This document shows positions 6,049 to 7,475 of a stretch of DNA of 7,475 nucleotides, piece by piece. Each line of letters starts with the position of its first letter. Within the stretch, counting starts at the first letter, position 1. The stretch is from NCBI GenBank assembly GCA_046705265.1, contig JBJKQL010000135.1, positions 1 to 7,475 of the forward strand, given 5' to 3'. The stretch is from JAJYTL01 sp046705265 (GTDB lineage Bacteria > Pseudomonadota > Alphaproteobacteria > Ferrovibrionales > Ferrovibrionaceae). The notes under the pieces were generated by a model, which was not told the origin of the DNA, did no database searches, and worked only from the letters and a program-made list of their open reading frames with translations. A program made the position numbers and the translations under genes.

Positions 6049-6351
6049 CGAGGGCCCCAATCGCTATCGATTCAGCCTCTGCACACTGATCAGAGTTAAC
6101 GTGTCTCGTTCACTTGTTGCTGGGTCAGCCGCACCTAACGTCTGTTCCGATTCGACCATGGATATTAGACCCCATGGCACCGCCTTTCGACTGGAGACGC
6201 AACACCTTATCAAGAGGAAGCCGCGTCGAACGGAACCGCGCCTATATCGAAAACCCAGGAAGCAAAGCGTCAAACAGGCTGTGATTTTTAAAGTCATCAG
6301 AGATGCCTGTTTGCTTTGAATATAGGGAGAGTGTGTGGTTCGCTTTGATGC
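6049..6351. other. Non-coding stretch between the RNase Z-like gene and IS debris
   Basis: I recognise no gene here. A minus-strand frame stays open from the IS256 remnant down to about 6064, but its translation is low-complexity basic sequence with no family features, so I regard it as chance. The stretch contains paired CCATGG sequences near 6160-6176 and a compound inverted repeat at 6241-6326. It probably includes decayed ends of the neighbouring insertion sequence. Confidence 0.45.
6241..6326. repeat. Compound inverted repeat / stem-loop
   Basis: Three nested pairs occur in order: CCTATAT (6241-6247) with ATATAGG (6320-6326), CAAAG (6263-6267) with CTTTG (6314-6318), and CAAACAGGC (6271-6279) with GCCTGTTTG (6305-6313). 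The 25-base apex also carries TGAT and ATCA. The left arm has extra bases between the pairs, so the structure is asymmetric. It could be a strong hairpin terminator for transcripts entering from either side, or a collapsed pair of terminal repeats of a small mobile element. Confidence 0.65.
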
Positions 6352-6585
6352 CTCGACCGCGTAGAGCGGCGCCATGTTCATATACCGGGGTGTGGACCGC
6401 TGGCCGCTGGCGATGTGCCTCAGCCTCGCCGCGGCCAGGTTGAGGCAGCTCCGTCCATCCGGAAACGCATCGACCACCCGGGTACGCTGACGGATCTCTT
6501 TCATGATCCGCTCGAGCGGATTATTGGTCCGCAGCTTGACCCAACTTCCGTAGTGCGCAAAAAAATAATAATATGGGATATCAGC
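6352..6585 (-). mobile_element. IS256-family (mutator) transposase C-terminal fragment
   Basis: The minus-strand frame reads FFAHYGSWVKLRTNNPLERI, then MKEIRQRTRVVDAFPDG, then SCLNLAAARLRHIAS and RYMNM. This is the characteristic end of mutator-type transposases (W..LRTTNPLER..EIRRRTRVVG.FP). The N-terminal three quarters, with most of the DDE catalytic core, is missing, so it is inactive. Its upstream edge lies roughly 20 bases beyond the stop of the IS1634-type fragment, suggesting that element inserted into it or that the two were joined by deletion. Confidence 0.85.
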
Positions 6586-6607
6586 GTGTTGCAAGGCGCG
6601 AACGGTT

Positions 6608-7313
6608 TTAGGCACCATATGCTGAAGCGATCTCGGCGGCGGTTGGCAGCTCCTGGAAGACGGGTGGAAGCGTAATGCCGAGAGCCCCGGCAAACGGGGT
6701 CGATCGCGGGCCCTGGTGCAGTGCGCAGCAGAGCGCGGCCGCCGTCCTGATCGACTTCGATCTCGCTCAAGTCGGCGAGGTCATCGACGATGTGGTTCCA
6801 TTCGACGGTTTGGCGCCGGCGCACGAGGCGTTGCATTAGCTCGGCGCGCAGAACCAGAGCCAAGAAGGTGCAGAACACATGACCGCGGATACCGCGGTCT
6901 GTCTTGTGAGAGATCGGTCGTGTGGCGAGCAGCGCCTTGGCGCTTTTGAACGTATGCTCCACCGCAGGCAGATTTCGGTAGAGCAAGACGACCTGCAGGG
7001 CTGGGATTTTCAGGCTGGTGCGCAAGACATAGAGGCCGTCGAAACAGGCATCTGCAGCGACCCTGGCCGGGTCGATGGCAAAGGCTTCGCTCTTCGGCGC
7101 CTTCAGGAAGCGCCGGTAGCCGGTGTTGAAAACCAGCGCCTTGTCGCCCCGGGCAAGTTTACGGTCCAGACCGGCCAGGATCTTGGCGCGCTTCTCGGCA
7201 TCCTTGAGCGCTTCTTCTTCGTTGCGACAGAGAATATAGCGCCGCTGGCCGAGGGGCACGTCCTTGACGGCAAGGCGGGTCTGACCTTTTTGCCGCGGAA
7301 TGACGAGCGGCAC
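6608..7313 (-). mobile_element. IS1634/IS4-family transposase, 5'-truncated and frameshifted
   Basis: The minus-strand frame from 7313 reads RRYILCRNEEEALKDAEKRA, GDKALVFNTGYRRFLKAP and FDGLYVLRTS, then YRNLPAVEHTFKSAK (residues 112-126 of the fragment) and RGHVFCTFLALVL. Y112, E119 and K126 fit the Y-x2-R-x3-E-x6-K signature of IS4-like transposases, with Leu in the Arg position, so E119 should be the third acidic residue of the catalytic triad. The N-terminal half with the two catalytic aspartates is absent. Near 6685-6688 one extra base in a C-run (G-run on the coding strand) shifts the frame. Correcting it restores RALGITLPPVFQELPTAAEI and a natural stop at 6608. It is inactive on both counts. 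The break at the 5' side lies close to the IS630-type element. Confidence 0.88.
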
Positions 7314-7372
7314 CGTCTTACTTTCAACTCGCCCACCTTTTTGTCACACTTACTAATAAGTTCATAAGTATC

Positions 7373-7401
7373 TTCACATTGTGTTTGAATTAGTGTATAG
7401 T
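7373..7401 (+). promoter_or_regulatory. Candidate sigma-70 promoter for the IS630-type transposase
   Basis: TTCACA (7373-7378) and TATAGT (7396-7401) are separated by exactly 17 bases in an AT-rich stretch. Transcription would start about at the ATG at 7408, giving a leaderless or nearly leaderless message. The close fit to the consensus makes this plausible, but leaderless starts are not usual for this family. Confidence 0.45.
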
Positions 7402-7407
7402 GATTGG

Positions 7408-7475
7408 ATGGCGAGGCAAGACGCGCGCAAGCTGGATCACAAGACGCTGGAAGCGATCAGGATTCGGGCGGTTGA
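7408..7475 (+). CDS. IS630-family transposase, N-terminal part (runs off the window)
   Basis: From ATG 7408 the frame reads MARQDARKLDHKTLEAIRIR followed by AV, and is still open at the window end. The D-A-R-x-L-D-H-K-T-L-E-A-x-R-I-R-A-V start is typical of IS630-type transposases, whose first domain is a helix-turn-helix that binds the terminal repeats. Only 22 residues are visible, so I cannot say whether the gene is intact. It is oriented away from the IS1634-type fragment. The AT-rich 60-90 bases before it probably include the left end of the element. Confidence 0.7.
   Translation, partial: MARQDARKLDHKTLEAIRIRAV

Noticed and set aside
6064..6351. Continuation of the IS256 frame as a longer protein
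   Set aside because: Transposase similarity ends near 6352; the remaining sequence is arginine- and serine-rich with no family features.

Overview
The window looks like an accessory, rearranged stretch of an alphaproteobacterial genome, most likely Rhizobiales (Bradyrhizobium-like). This is inferred from codon and GC character, from the kinds of transposase fragments, and from palindromic TTGAY-N4-RTCAA sites of the FNR/FixK type used for low-oxygen control in that group. No rRNA, tRNA or CRISPR array was seen.

Layout. Positions 1-412 hold no recognisable gene, only an inverted repeat, a 12-bp palindrome and an AT-rich patch. A short decayed capA-like 5' end (413-457, + strand) runs head-on into the 3' end of an intact CapA-family gene on the minus strand (458-1561). 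Divergent from that gene is a two-gene + strand operon: an archease-like protein (1739-2185) and the RNA ligase RtcB (2195-3625). A perfect FNR/FixK-type palindrome and a plausible -10 sit in front of it at the class II spacing. Next is a minus-strand alpha/beta hydrolase of the dienelactone hydrolase type (3712-4374), broken by three frameshifts. It is followed by a small minus-strand hypothetical gene (4441-4755) whose 3' end contains a 22-bp tandem duplication. Two further FNR/FixK-type sites, 21 bp apart centre to centre, lie in front of that gene. They also lie upstream of a + strand unit made of a second capA N-terminal remnant (4912-5031) directly abutting an RNase Z-like metallo-beta-lactamase gene (5032-6048).

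The right end (6352-7475) is a graveyard of insertion sequences: an IS256-type transposase tail, a 5'-truncated and frameshifted IS1634/IS4-type transposase tail (both minus strand), and the first codons of an IS630-type transposase (+ strand) that continues past the window.

Taken together, the intact genes suggest an oxygen-responsive (FNR/FixK-type) set centred on RNA end processing: RtcB ligase, its activator archease and an RNase Z-like nuclease, with a CapA-type metallophosphatase-like protein alongside. Regulation and functional linkage are inferred from sites and proximity; the protein family calls are seen directly in the sequence.
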